From positions 154,212-218,211 of the forward strand of contig JADDOH010023064.1 in the NCBI GenBank assembly GCA_016648135.1: 64,000 nucleotides of DNA. The letters run 5' to 3'. This DNA comes from Agrypnia vestita. Its lineage: Eukaryota > Arthropoda > Insecta > Trichoptera > Phryganeidae. Positions 11,206-22,569 of the stretch are shown here, piece after piece. The notes beneath the pieces were generated by a model, which made no database searches, was not told where the DNA came from, and saw only the letters and a list, made by a program, of their open reading frames with translations. A program made the position numbers and the translations under genes. Each line of letters begins with the position of its first letter. Position 1 is the first letter of the stretch.

Positions 11206-12083
11206 GAATCTTAATAAGTAGGCAACAATATTATTCGTCCGATACAAGAACCAAATCTAAAGTAAAATGGTATACCTACTAAAAAATTATGACTGCGGTT
11301 GGCATATTTTTTTTTATATAGATACACTTTAATATCTTCTTATTACACGTAATACTTGTATGTTAAATGAACGACTTACAGAAGTACTTACGTAAGATTT
11401 CTAAAATAAACTTCGATGCAGATCGCATATCGCCGGGACTATTTTAAAATGAAAACAATAAAATATATAAAAATGTTTATTTTTGTGAAGTTAAAATAAA
11501 ACAGATTGAATAATAAGAAAAACAGCATACCGTAAATCTTCTCGCACCCGAGACTAGAAGCAATCTAACCCCGATAACGAAGTCGACAACGACAATGATT
11601 ACAATTGTTCATTTAATATTATTGTGGTGTTTGTCGTGCTAAAACATAATTTCGGATATGGAGCGTTCATTTCTGGAAGATTAATACGATTTTAAGGTAT
11701 ACCTAATGTAAGACTTGGCAGTCCACTACTACAACATCGCGAAAACATCTGCTTAATAAATTGCAGCACTCCATCATATGTATGACGTTCGAACCAGACT
11801 TGCCAATTATTCACGAATGGAGTCGGAATCAACGTTGATTGCGTCATTAAAAAAGAAAGGACACACACAGAGACGACTGCTAGCAAAAAGTCTATCGTAA
11901 CTGAAAAGCTATGCGATACAAATGAGGAAGGGAAGTTACGTATGTAGTTGTTTTTTATTCTGCAACAGCCAGCAGCCCTAAAGAGCGTAATATTTTTATC
12001 AACTCTCCCCAGGACGACCCCCAACAGATAAAGTAGCACACGAGTCCAATCTAAAACTAACCGGTGCTTTAAAAATATTTAGA
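11206..12083. other. Intergenic DNA, nothing recognised
   Basis: A 115-codon minus-strand frame (12039-11692) has no motif I can name. No repeat ends are identified. Confidence 0.45.
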
Positions 12084-12084
12084 C

Positions 12085-12275
12085 ATTTTTTTATTTAGAC
12101 TTTTTTACGCTTCAACAGGCCATGAGGCCTAATTACTGAAGCGAAAAACATCACAAAAACACCCAGGCTTGAGTAAATCACAAAGATTAATTGTGACCTC
12201 ACCGGGAATCGAACCCGGAACCCTCGGTGCAAGAAGCCAGTGTCATGCCCGCTGGACTGCGAGGGCCGCAATACA
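12085..12275 (-). repeat. tRNA-derived SINE, family 2
   Basis: Read on the minus strand, the head holds an A-box-like GCAGTCCAGCGGGC and a perfect T-arm with B box (CCGGGTTCGATTCCCGG). A body follows that contains AGGCCTCATGGCCTGTTGAA and a T/A-rich tail. The acceptor ends do not pair, so it is a SINE and not a tRNA gene. The same 3' body, truncated, appears at 19262-19335 and near 35617-35680. Confidence 0.8.
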
Positions 12276-13689
12276 CAGCATTCACATAGCGTGACCTAAA
12301 TCGTTGATTGTTTAAAAATAAATTCGACCATTTTAAGGTTGCACATTACACAATCTTTCGAAGGAAGTCATTAACATACTAAACCTTGAAAATTTATCTA
12401 TGTAATTATATTGTAATTAATAAGAAATTTTGCATGTTACGCGAAATGAGACGGGTTACACCTATTTTTATTTACATTATTAGATATAAATTGGCACCAC
12501 AACGCCACTGCTTAAAAGAATCCGGAGGTAATCAATCCTACGAGAGTTGCATTCGAGTGCGTGTGAATGAATATATGTGCCTTGAATATGAATTGTTACT
12601 GCCTTCCAACAATGCTTATCAGCTCGTTGTTAACTTGTCCTTAAACTAGTATTGATAAGTTTTTATTTATCTTAAAGCCAGTTTTAGCAAAGTACGGGAT
12701 GAGGTGTGTCAAGGCTTGCTCGTGTAAACAGGGCGAAAAACAAAAGTTAATTTTTTCAAGTTAAAGATAAATAATTGTTTAAACACTTTATATTATTTAT
12801 TTCATAAGCAAATATAGCCATTAGGGTAACGATTTCCAATTACTATTGTTATATGAAGTGTACGGAACAGAAACTGGGTAATAATAAAGAAAAACAACAA
12901 CAAAAACACACAATGTCGTGCTGCCAAGGCTGACTTAAAACTAGAATGAATTAAATGGTAATATTATTGTCAACATGGGAAAAAATAACACAGTATGAAT
13001 AGATCTCGTAACGATCGGACGATCGCGTTATTAAGTCTCAATTCAATTAATCAAGTTAATTGAAGAGAATTTATATGGATTAATAATCATTAGACAAGAC
13101 ATGAACGAGAACGTCCTTCAAATAATGGCGAAGGTCTCAAGACATGTTAAGGTTAGTGAAATAAAGAATAACGCACACACTGAAGTAGTATAACAATGGT
13201 AGCATGTCTTTTGAGCTACTTTCATCAATACCAAACACAATAGATCACCTACATTTAAAAAAAAATGAATCAACACTAGAACGCGGGGAAAGCCACCATA
13301 AAAAAGGTAATTATGGTCATGGTTATGTTCTACCGCTAATGTCATGAATTGGCGTCTACTAGTCTAAATACTTAACACGTAAATATGATTTATCAATGTG
13401 CGCTATTTAGTGACACATATGAATGAGTATTTAATGATTATAAAGATGAATGACATATTTATGTACGATGAAGAAGGACATTAGTTTAAACCGAACTGGT
13501 TTAAAATAAAATGATGTCATATTTTAAATTATTCTAACTGCGGGGGATACGTGCGAAACGACTGAACGGAGAGGGGACATATCGAACAATTAAAAACAAA
13601 ATTATCCAACAACTAGGCTAGATATTTGGAGGCTTTCGGGCGCAAAATACTCTGGAAAAATGGTGAATTGGTTAGTAGGAACACAAGTA
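12276..13689. other. Intergenic DNA, nothing recognised
   Basis: AT-rich sequence. The open frames at 12386-12649 and 13118-13345 have no recognised motif. Confidence 0.5.
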
Positions 13690-13875
13690 AGCGGAGCGAC
13701 CAGATAAAGCAACACAAGGGTCGGGAAACGTTAGGGGTGGGTGTCGGCTGTGTCGAGCTCCCCGTGACCCCACTCACCCTCGCTGGAGTAGGCTCTGGAG
13801 GCGCACTTCGCGCAAAGGTCCTCGTCCCCTCCCCGCCCTTCCCGCCCTGCAACATCATCACACCGTATCTGCCTG
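13690..13875. other. GC-rich island
   Basis: This is a GC-rich block with C-runs (for example CGTCCCCTCCCCGCCC) in AT-rich surroundings. Open frames on both strands here are shadows of composition and carry no domain. Function unknown. Confidence 0.4.
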
Positions 13876-15605
13876 ACGTTCTGTATCCACACATGCATCG
13901 GTACACTCGAGGAACATCTTTTCCAAAGTAGCAAAAATAATATCTGGTGGAACTAAATGCGCGCCTAACTGGATTTCTGCAACTTGCTTGTGTATTTCTC
14001 AACTAAACAAAATTTGTAGAAGTTAAATCTCATTAGGAACCAATGCTAAAATAGAGAATACAACTTTAAGGTGGAACATTGCACAATTATTTAAAAAATC
14101 ATCCTTCGAAAACGAATTTTGTGTTGCCTTTAACTCAGTTAAACTAGTAAAATATAATTAAATGTATGTAGGTGTGTCCTTCAGAAGACGTGTAACCAAT
14201 ATGCAAATTGTTAACGAATAAGAATATTTGATAAATATACTTTTTTATCGACTGTAAGTAAACATCTAACATGTTGGGAATTCTTCTTGCCAACGATTTT
14301 TGTAAATTAAGAGCTGGATGGAAACTTACGAAGCGCGGTTAAAAATTATACCGCAAATATCAATTCATGCCATGTCAGGAGCGTGGTGTTATGAAGATTA
14401 AGCAATACCAATCTAAATACCGCGTTAGCTAATGATGTATTATTATTCTCAGTTTTGTTGCGACATGTGGGATGAGTACACGGCGCAAAGTTGGAACCCG
14501 ATTTGGCTCAAAGTTCAATAAACCGATGATGACGCGAAGAAAAGATTTCAAACGAAATCATAGTTTTATTTTACACATATTATTGACGGATCGGACAGAC
14601 ATTATAATTTTATTAGGAAATTTGTGAAGATGGATTACAGGAATTGTGTGCGGGAAATCTTGCTTGGGTTAACAAGTGTACAAAATACGGAGTGCAATTC
14701 CAAATATCGTAATTTTTTTTATTCGTATTATTTCTATAGGGGTATTAACAGTGAAATTATGCTTAAAACAATAGTTATCTGTTCTGTAGACAACAGAGGA
14801 ATATTCCTTATTTATCACTGCGAGAAGATTTTTTGTAACAGTAATAGAAAATTAAAACAATGATATAAAAATAGGTTTTCCGTAATTCTGTAGCTTCCCG
14901 CATTATTTCCCCAATCTATTAAATTATTTAAGGAGAATTACAGGTGAACAATTCCATTTCCTTATATCGTGGTTAACAGACAAAGAAAAAGAAAAAGCAA
15001 TAAAATTTCGAGGAATCGAGATGGCAATATGTACCAGGCACTGACGAAATTTACCTTGAAAAATTTGACAGTTTCAAAAATATTTAACGCGGACACGCAA
15101 CCTAGAATAGTTTGATTTCTATGAGAATTATAATACCAATTTTGATTATTCATCAAAAATGAAATGCCAATGTCTTTTAGACTAATCGTGAGTCTCCCGC
15201 GTCACGGAAGCCGTCGCGTGAGGCGGGCGGGGGACAGGGGACCGGCTGGAAATTATATAACGATGTTGGATTACAAGAGAAAAATCATCAATGGTAAGAC
15301 TATTCAGGCAGATAATCTATTCAGGTATGTATAATAAATTCTCCTTCGGTTGAGTGCTTTATCTTACATGTGTATGAAATAATATCTGAACGTCGACCTA
15401 CAACAGAGATAGTCCGCAATACGTTACCGATTCCTCTCTAAATTATTTGTTGAAAAGGCAACAATGTCATAATATCGATAGTTATGAAGACAAGCGATTT
15501 TAAAGTAAGGTTTCTATTTCTGACTAAGTTTCTGTTAAACGTTCGGCTATTTTAAATTACGAAAAATCCATCTGCTTCAATACACGTAAAAAATTATTAA
15601 TAAAT
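13876..15605. other. Intergenic DNA with a small GC-rich patch
   Basis: No gene is recognised. A GC-rich patch of about 60 bp (15180-15245, with GCGGGCGGGGGACAGGGG) resembles the larger islands. The remainder is AT-rich and unassigned. Confidence 0.45.
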
Positions 15606-15607
15606 TA

Positions 15608-15790
15608 ATTAACAACTTGCGGAAACTTGAAAATTATCATTTTATTTGACTTATATATTAGTGCTACTTTAAACACTTTCATGATATTCCAACGTTGTAC
15701 AGAAGATAAGTCAGAAATATTGAAAAGAAAAATGTAAATTTTGAAGTCGGTTATCTCCATAACTCATATCATGAGGGAATTGTAAAGTGT
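15608..15790. repeat. Fragment of the CAGGGT foldback family
   Basis: The segment resembles the right half of the palindrome at 40457-40970: an ATCATTTTATTTGACTT-like core, then TTGTACAGAAGATAAGTCAG and ATCTCCATAACT. Outer ends are missing. Confidence 0.55.
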
Positions 15791-16964
15791 TGTGGACCAG
15801 ATCTGTTACATCTTGTATATGTATATGGTTCTAAGGGAATATACACAGTCAATCGAATAAATAGAATAGTCAATCGCTATCCTCCGCTTACCCAGGAACT
15901 GTTTAAAGCTCTGACGCTGACTCATTGGCCGCCAAGTTGGCATTTTTTCCTCTACACTGATCCTAGGTTCTTTAAAATTTTTTTTAGACCTTTGCAAAGT
16001 TGTCGCAAATCTACATGGTACAATGAGTGTGATATGTCGATTGAGTGGAATGTGAAATAAAGGAATTCATAAATAATTGTTATTAAAAACAGAGACAGGA
16101 AGCAGAAATTGCATCCTGTGTTTTAATGTCTACATATACGATGGTGCAATATTTCAACACCAACAGTTGTGCAGTAATGGCATATAAAATGAACAAAATT
16201 ATATAAAAAAAACAATAAATAATGAGAATTATCATGCAAACTCTTTAGAATATTTTAGACTCTTAAGTTATCACATTTTTTTGTGTATCTAACAATTTTT
16301 AGACACCGTGTATATAATAATATACGAATAAACAAAGAAAAACGCCGCATTTCACTTCTTGCGCATTACAGTAAACGATGGTACAATAAATTCCATTGGT
16401 ACCCCGCTCCCATACAGCGGAACGAAGACATTTTAATGTCATTTTAGTCATAAATGATTCAGCTAATAATTTATGTTGAAAACGAATTGATCTGGAGAAT
16501 GGCATGTCGACTGCTCAGCCTGTCCTTATTTAATAAATTAATAATAACTGGTAGGTACTTTGTTCCGTATAAACAGGAGCAAGTTGTATATCTCGTTTGC
16601 ATGCAAACCGAGGGACGTCACAACCGGAGGCTAATATTACATTCACGAGAATAATGGATATTGGCATCGGTTCAAATGTTGAAAATGTGCGTTAAAAATC
16701 AACTAACTTCGGCGAAATGTTTCCAAGTGTTTTATAAAAAATAAATTTTCAGAATGTTTGCTTTAAGTTTCTAAGAAGTTTTAGAGGACAACACTTGATA
16801 ATTAAAAATGTTGCTAATTTTTATGCGTGTATACAAGGTTAATCATTACCATTTTAATTGATTTACCCTTCTAATAAAAATATATTATTATTTGCATCGT
16901 TATTTTAATTTTGCATCCGTTTAGGATGCAAAATTAAGCAAATACAGTATTAATATAAATGTAT
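15791..16964. other. Intergenic DNA, nothing recognised
   Basis: AT-rich sequence with short frames (15806-15997, 16299-16505, 16454-16654) that lack motifs. Confidence 0.5.
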
Positions 16965-17365
16965 TAGCTGTGCCCGCGGGTTCGCACGCCTAGATTTTTA
17001 GTAACTTTTAGTCATATTTTATCAATTTGTGTATTAACCTTAACATATAGATATATGTCGTCGCGGATTTTTTATAGAACTTTTTGAGTTCTATAACTTT
17101 TCTATAGAAAGTATTTAAGTATCTCTTACTGTTAAGGCACCGTTCATAAAAAAACGCATCGATCGACTATTTTTTCGTCGACTTTAGTTGTAAAATAGGT
17201 CACCACGAAAAGTCCTTTTACTTTAACGGGATAATATATATGTCCACCGTGAAGGTCCATTCTAAATATTGGTGAAAGAATTTTTGGAATCGGATGAGTA
17301 GTTTCGGAGATTACCTCCTACATCAAAATTTACAAATTTTTCCTCTTTATCTATTAGTATAAATT
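16965..17365 (+). repeat. Dispersed repeat with Lepidoptera-like ends
   Basis: The segment opens with TGCCCGCGGGTTCGCACGCC and closes with CCTCTTTATCTATTAGTATA. This arrangement is common in dispersed insect repeats with a conserved middle of the type GAATCGGATGAGTAGTTTCG. The class (LINE tail or Helitron-like) cannot be settled by eye. Confidence 0.5.
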
Positions 17366-17519
17366 AAACAATTAGGCACATTATAAATAAATAATATTTT
17401 TTTAATTGATTAATCCGAGATAGATATAGAAGTGGTTTAGATATTTTAGTCTTTTAGGAGTGTATTCAGGACTGGCGAGAAATGCCACCTAGTGAGGAAA
17501 ATTTTCGCGGGTGAGGGGG

Positions 17520-17890
17520 CTAAGGGCCGGTTGCATCAACGGCCGTCGTCGAACGTCGCACCCCGTGGAATCATCCCTACGCGCTTCAGATGCCTCACCA
17601 GTTGATTGGTCGACTTCCATCTTCAGAGCGATCTCTCTGGCATTTTGATGTGGTTTTGCGTCAGCTATGACGATCAAAATGTCATCTTCACACTTCGAAG
17701 GAAGCCCGGTGCTTGGTTTTTCCGCCAATAAAAAATCCTCGGATCGGGATTTGAAAACCACCCCGGTGTGCCAGTCGAACTTTAGTGGCATCTTCTCCGT
17801 ACACATCGCAAGGGTCTTTGGTTGCCACAATCTTAGTACAGCCTTTACCTTTACGGAAAATGCAATTTGCAAATGTTATTCGTCAGTTCG
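17520..17890 (-). pseudogene. Mariner transposase N-terminal fragment
   Basis: The minus-strand frame holds FLLAEKPSTGLPSK and then ADAKPHQNAREIALKMEVDQ. These correspond to the linker and the second helix-turn-helix region of mariner transposases (compare KPRGRPETKVDN and ADPSQTISELA in the copy at 58661). No catalytic DD34D segment follows. The flank begins AAGGGCCGGTTGCATCAAC, the same terminal sequence as the remnant at 52440-52560. It is a short decayed fragment. Confidence 0.65.
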
Positions 17891-18904
17891 AAGAACTTTT
17901 TTTTTGTAAATTTCATAAAAAACCTCAAAACTTTTGGACCGACCCATTATTAAACTGGCGAAATTACTAAAACATTATAATTTAGACGAGCTATTTACTT
18001 TTTACGCAGGCGGAAGGGTCATTTCAAAATGTAATTCATTTTTTCTTTTAAGTGTAATTTCATATCACATGGAACTGCGTGCGCCAATATGAAGGATAAT
18101 TCTCAGTTTTTACCCGATTTTTTGTGGGAAGTTATTTTTTACCCTATTACCCCGGATAATCGAGAGTTTAAGTTGATTTCGTGCCAATTTTTAAGATATG
18201 CTTCAAAAGCATTTGTTGCTGCGCTCGTTTTACAAATGCGCTTGAAGTGGAGTTAGAAAATTTGTTACACGCTTTTATGTAATTTTCGCTGACGTGATAA
18301 TTGAAGACGACTTTGCCACCTCGAGTGATTATTTTGCGGCTCGCTGAGAATATTGCGGTCACTCGCACAGTGCATAGCGAAGCTAAATTTCGATTGCCAT
18401 CACCGCAATAAAAGAGGTACGTCAGAAGGCGGGGGAAGGATGTGTCAGGCGTCGGAGTCACGAAAACATAACCTCTACTACCGAGTTTAACAAGTAAATT
18501 GATATAATGATTGAGTAATAATACCGAAATACTGATACGAATATCAGTTTTAATCAAGTTTTACTCATTTCAACAATTATAGATAAAAAAGGGTAAACAT
18601 ACCACTCGGTATGCTCGAGTGAGAAATAAATCGAACTTGTAAACAATGAATCAATCTGCAATAAATAAGTTATCAATGAAATTGTTTAATTAAAATAATC
18701 GTTCATTTTACAGGTTTATTCCACAATATTGATTAAATTCGAGCTGAAAATATGTGTGAAAATACAGTGCCGTTATGAAGAAAATCGAGTGTAATTATTT
18801 TTTAACATAATAAAAATAACAAAACGAAGATCTAATACCAAACAATGTTTTTCGCGTCCAAACAGAACTCATATCAAGTTGGTCTTATTACAAAGCGGAC
18901 GTAT
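17891..18904. other. Intergenic DNA, nothing recognised
   Basis: A 129-codon minus-strand frame (18557-18168) lies in slightly GC-richer DNA but shows no domain or splice context. It is not called. Confidence 0.45.
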
Positions 18905-19055
18905 ACCGAGGTAAACCTCTTTCCATTTCAGAAAGACAATCGAATCAGTATGTAAGCCGTGCGTACGACGCATATTGTTTCGTTACAACTATAAACACCA
19001 ACACAACGAAACAATGCGCTTGTTTTTCTTAAATGGAAAAAGGTCTACCACTGTA
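18905..19055. repeat. Short inverted-repeat element
   Basis: Left GGTAAACCTCTTTCCATTT and right AAATGGAAAAAGGTCTACC are inverted copies. The interior matches 38268-38350 (AAGCCGTGCGTACGACGCAT against AAGCCGTGCGTATGATGCAC). A further internal inverted pair GTTTCGTT / AACGAAAC supports a MITE. No target duplication is resolved. Confidence 0.55.
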
Positions 19056-19261
19056 CCAGTATAAACATTATTTTGTATAGAATGTTATATGTGGTAAGTA
19101 AACATAATTAAATTGTCTAATAGAAAAAGCGAGAATTATTTGGATATAGTAAAAAAAACATAACTTATCATAAAAAAAAAAAATATATCTGCATTTGAGT
19201 CGCTAATATCAATAGTATATATCAATATTATTCCCAATTAATCTAGTGATTTAATCAAGTC

Positions 19262-19335
19262 TGGGTGGTTTGTAATGTGTTTCACTTTTGTAATTGGGCC
19301 TATTGGCCTGTTGAAGAGAAAATAAAAATAAAACT
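19262..19335 (+). repeat. SINE family 2, 3' end only
   Basis: The segment GGGCCTATTGGCCTGTTGAA with an A-rich tail matches the body of the SINE at 12085-12275. The tRNA head is missing. Confidence 0.6.
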
Positions 19336-19559
19336 TTAATTAAACATAAAAACCACAATTTTATAAGATCAATGAAGGTGCCTTAGAAACGAATAAGTAT
19401 AAATAAGTACAATTCGCTAAAGAATAGCGAAGAACAACTGTACAGAACAGATTGAATAATGTATGTAATCAATTATTTATATTATGACATTTATGCACTG
19501 GTACGGACAATTAAAATGAATTTTTGGCCAAAGCGCAAATACAACACATTTGTGTTACA
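19336..19559. other. Intergenic DNA, nothing recognised
   Basis: AT-rich unassigned sequence. Confidence 0.4.
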
Positions 19560-19850
19560 AAACAAGATATCAACGTTAGTGGCCAAATAAGGGGAGAGTC
19601 GAGTCTGCTGGCGATATTAAAATACAGCGGGTCGAAAGGATACGCAGCGACGGCGGGGGAAGACGCTGTAGCGGAGGAATAAAGAAAAGGACTCGCGGGA
19701 TAAGGTGACACCTGGTTTTCCCGATCTAGTCCCCGGGGACAAGCGAGCGAGAACCTGAAACGTGACACTGTCCGCTCCAGTGAGCCGGAAATCTTCCGAG
19801 AGATCGATCGTGCTGCAAATAATCCAAGTGATGGTACCGCACACTTCAGG
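19560..19850. other. CpG-rich island
   Basis: A GC-rich segment with many CpG dinucleotides in AT-rich DNA. Minus-strand frames at 19511-19844 overlap it but carry no known domain. It is one of several such islands in the gene-poor part of the window. Confidence 0.4.
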
Positions 19851-19994
19851 CTGTCTTGCCTGTCAACACAATTATTCCTAATAATGTTCTTATCCTTTTC
19901 TTTTTTGTGTGTTAAACATGGGTAAATGATGATGTTTAGTTCTACTTCTGTTATTTTTTTGTGCTTTAAAACTCTCCTACCGCTATTGTATAAG

Positions 19995-20095
19995 ATGCAT
20001 ACTTCGTCAATTTTAACAGATGTCTTGACATTTCTTTCAGAAACCTAACGCTACGCCCCGTTTTTTTGTGTCTTACTAATAACAATTTTTTTAAC
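19995..20095. repeat. Dispersed repeat shared with 34618-34720
   Basis: CTTCGTCAATTTTAACAGAT followed by GACATTTCTTTCAGAAACCTAA parallels 34622-34675 (CTTCGTCAATTTCGAAGTTC, then GACATTTCTCATAGAAACTT). Class and ends are unknown. Confidence 0.45.
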
Positions 20096-21029
20096 GAAAT
20101 TTAAAAAAAAAAGAAATCTTAATAAATATTATTACATTTATTAGGTTATGCTAAGGTTATAGCACTATAGCTTAAGACTGGACATTCACTGCAAATGCAT
20201 ATTTCGGCGTTTTTTTTTTTTTTACGGAAAAGCGGGTTTTTATTATTCATTTATATCACAATGTATACTCTAGACAATTTGCAATTTTTTTAGGGCAATA
20301 ACTTAGATATAACCTTTCTTATTATATACAAGTAATAAACTGAACATTATTTACAATAATTAATAAAATATAAGCATTAATCGACAGGCCGCTGCCAAAA
20401 AATAGTTTTTAGTGTCCTGGGCGGCGTTAATTTTTAATGAATATTTATATGTACGCATAATATGTTTTTTTACGTATAAAGTATACTTCATTTTCTAGAA
20501 TTCGTACTAAGGAAATTAAGAAATATTCAATATTAATAAAGTTATAATGTTTTAAATTTGCAAGAAATTTTTACGTTTTTTCTTGATTTTAAAACGCTTT
20601 TTATTTATACATTTAAAGAGATGATTTTAAACTAAACACAAAAACCATAAATAACAATCTTATGACGAGAATAAGGGGGTTAAGAGAATTTGTTTTTACA
20701 AATTATTACTTACATATTTTTATTATTAAATTTTGTAAATTAATTATAGTTAATTGACATTTAAATGTTGGATATAACGGGTGAGCTTGTCTTCTTTAGC
20801 ACAGACCTCGGTCTAAATGCAAATAAGGAGACAGTTAACATATTATTTATCATGTTCCTACATTACCAAAACAATTGAAAAATTGGCATGTAAAAGTATA
20901 TTTATTTTTACACACTGTAGACCTATGCTTTAAATTAAATTCATTATAACTAGATGTATCTAACCCGTCAATAAATTGGGAAAATTAATATGTCCCTGTC
21001 CCATAAATTTAATCCAGATTTTTTTTGCA
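20096..21029. other. Intergenic DNA, nothing recognised
   Basis: Strongly AT-rich. The word ACGAGAATAAGGG near 20663 also occurs near 34727, again hinting at a dispersed repeat. Confidence 0.45.
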
Positions 21030-21235
21030 ATGGTCATTTTATTTGGCATGTATTAATACAAATGAATGCATTATATTCCACGATAGTACAACACTTTACA
21101 GAAGATAAATCAGACAAAATGAAAAAAAAATGCAAACTTGTTGCTTATCTTCGAAATTATTGATGAATATCAGAACAATGTTGCTTGAACATTTTCGACG
21201 CATAATTTAGACAGGAATCTGTAAAATGAGCATTG
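21030..21235. repeat. Fragment of the CAGGGT foldback family
   Basis: The segment carries the right-arm words ACAGAAGATAAATCAGA, GTTGCTTGAACATTTTCGAC and GACAGGAATCTGT in the same order as at 40,810-40,940. Outer termini are lost. Confidence 0.55.
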
Positions 21236-22569
21236 TTGACTCTGTTAAACCCCGTGTTTCAATGCGCAAGGAAATCCAAAAGGGATAAAATAAAACGCAT
21301 TAGAATAATCTAGAGTAAACTTTTTCACCTTGGACACAAACCAAAAACCAGCGTCCTTCACATTATTAAATTTTAACACTGTAAACTTGAATGAAGCGCT
21401 TTGCACAATAGGAGATTCCCGCGAGACAAATGACACCTTACGCCATGCGATACCTTACGGGGAAAGCTTTATGAAAAGCAGCAAGTCGGAAAGCGGAGAC
21501 AGCTATCGCGAAGTTACGGGACTGATAAAGATTGATGAAATAAAGCATTGGCAAAATAGCAACTGGTGAGAGTCGCGTTGATACGGGTGATCGAGAGGTG
21601 TATTCTGAACAAAAAATTTCTTTCTTCACATTTCCGATGTAAACATTCCCGCACCTGTTGATATGAAATGCGCGGATCAGAACAAATGTTTAGTGAAAAA
21701 TAATTAATAGCATGTAGGTATTTTTAGACAAATGAGCGGCATGATAAATTTATATTTTTAATTTGTTCATTACAAGCGATCCGTTTGTATGTCCGATTGC
21801 TAAGACTTATCGCCTAAAAGACAGGCGAAAATATATTTAGTACACAAATTCTGGTTAATTTGTAGGTATGTTAATAATCACTTCAATGATGACAGGAAAA
21901 AATTATATTTTCAAATTAATACAGATGGTGCCTTCTAATATCGGTTGATTCAATTGAGTGTAATTTTTATCATACTATTGAATTATTTTAATCGAAATAT
22001 GCGCGCTTACATTATTGAAAGTGAGACCGGCATACGATCGGCTAGAATTATTTTAAAGTTGATTTTTAATCAGTTACGCAGATGGACCATGGTGTAATTT
22101 TTATTTACTACCAGCAGCTGAAAAACGATCTCAAGCACCGCGTGAAAATCAATCTGCCAAGGTCACAAAGATTGGACACCCTAATTTAATGCATTATATA
22201 ACGAGATTCAACATAAATAGGTACAATGTTTATGCAATACAAATGATTTGTGAATCACGTTTCAGAGTTTTTGTAGCCAAAAACAACAGGTACATATGTG
22301 TCTAGGTAATTTATTACGTCTGTATGTGATATATATATTTTATTTTTTTAACACTAATAAACTATTGTAGGATAAATATTACATTCGTCAATATTTTTAT
22401 ATGTAGGTATGCTCTGAGAACACATTTAGTGGATTTTGTCCCCAGAGGGATGATTAATTAATTAAGTTAAATTATAGAAATCTCACATAGTGCACTAGTT
22501 CATGAGAAAATACTACAGATGTCTCTAGTCATTAAAATAAACGAAAGATTCTCAGATTTGGAACATATA
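21236..22569. other. Intergenic DNA, nothing recognised
   Basis: Open frames on both strands around 21245-21629 lack motifs. The remainder is AT-rich unassigned DNA. Confidence 0.45.

Noticed and set aside
11692..12039. 115-codon minus-strand frame with a hydrophobic stretch
   Set aside because: Looks membrane-like by chance. No signal, homologue or neighbour supports it.
12188..12275. Possible tRNA gene
   Set aside because: T-arm and B box are perfect, but the acceptor stem does not pair and a SINE body follows.
13613..14002. 129-codon minus-strand frame and plus-strand shadow
   Set aside because: GC-rich island with no domain, and neither strand is favoured.
18168..18557. 129-codon minus-strand frame
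   Set aside because: No family resemblance, no splice context, and the composition resembles the surrounding non-coding DNA.
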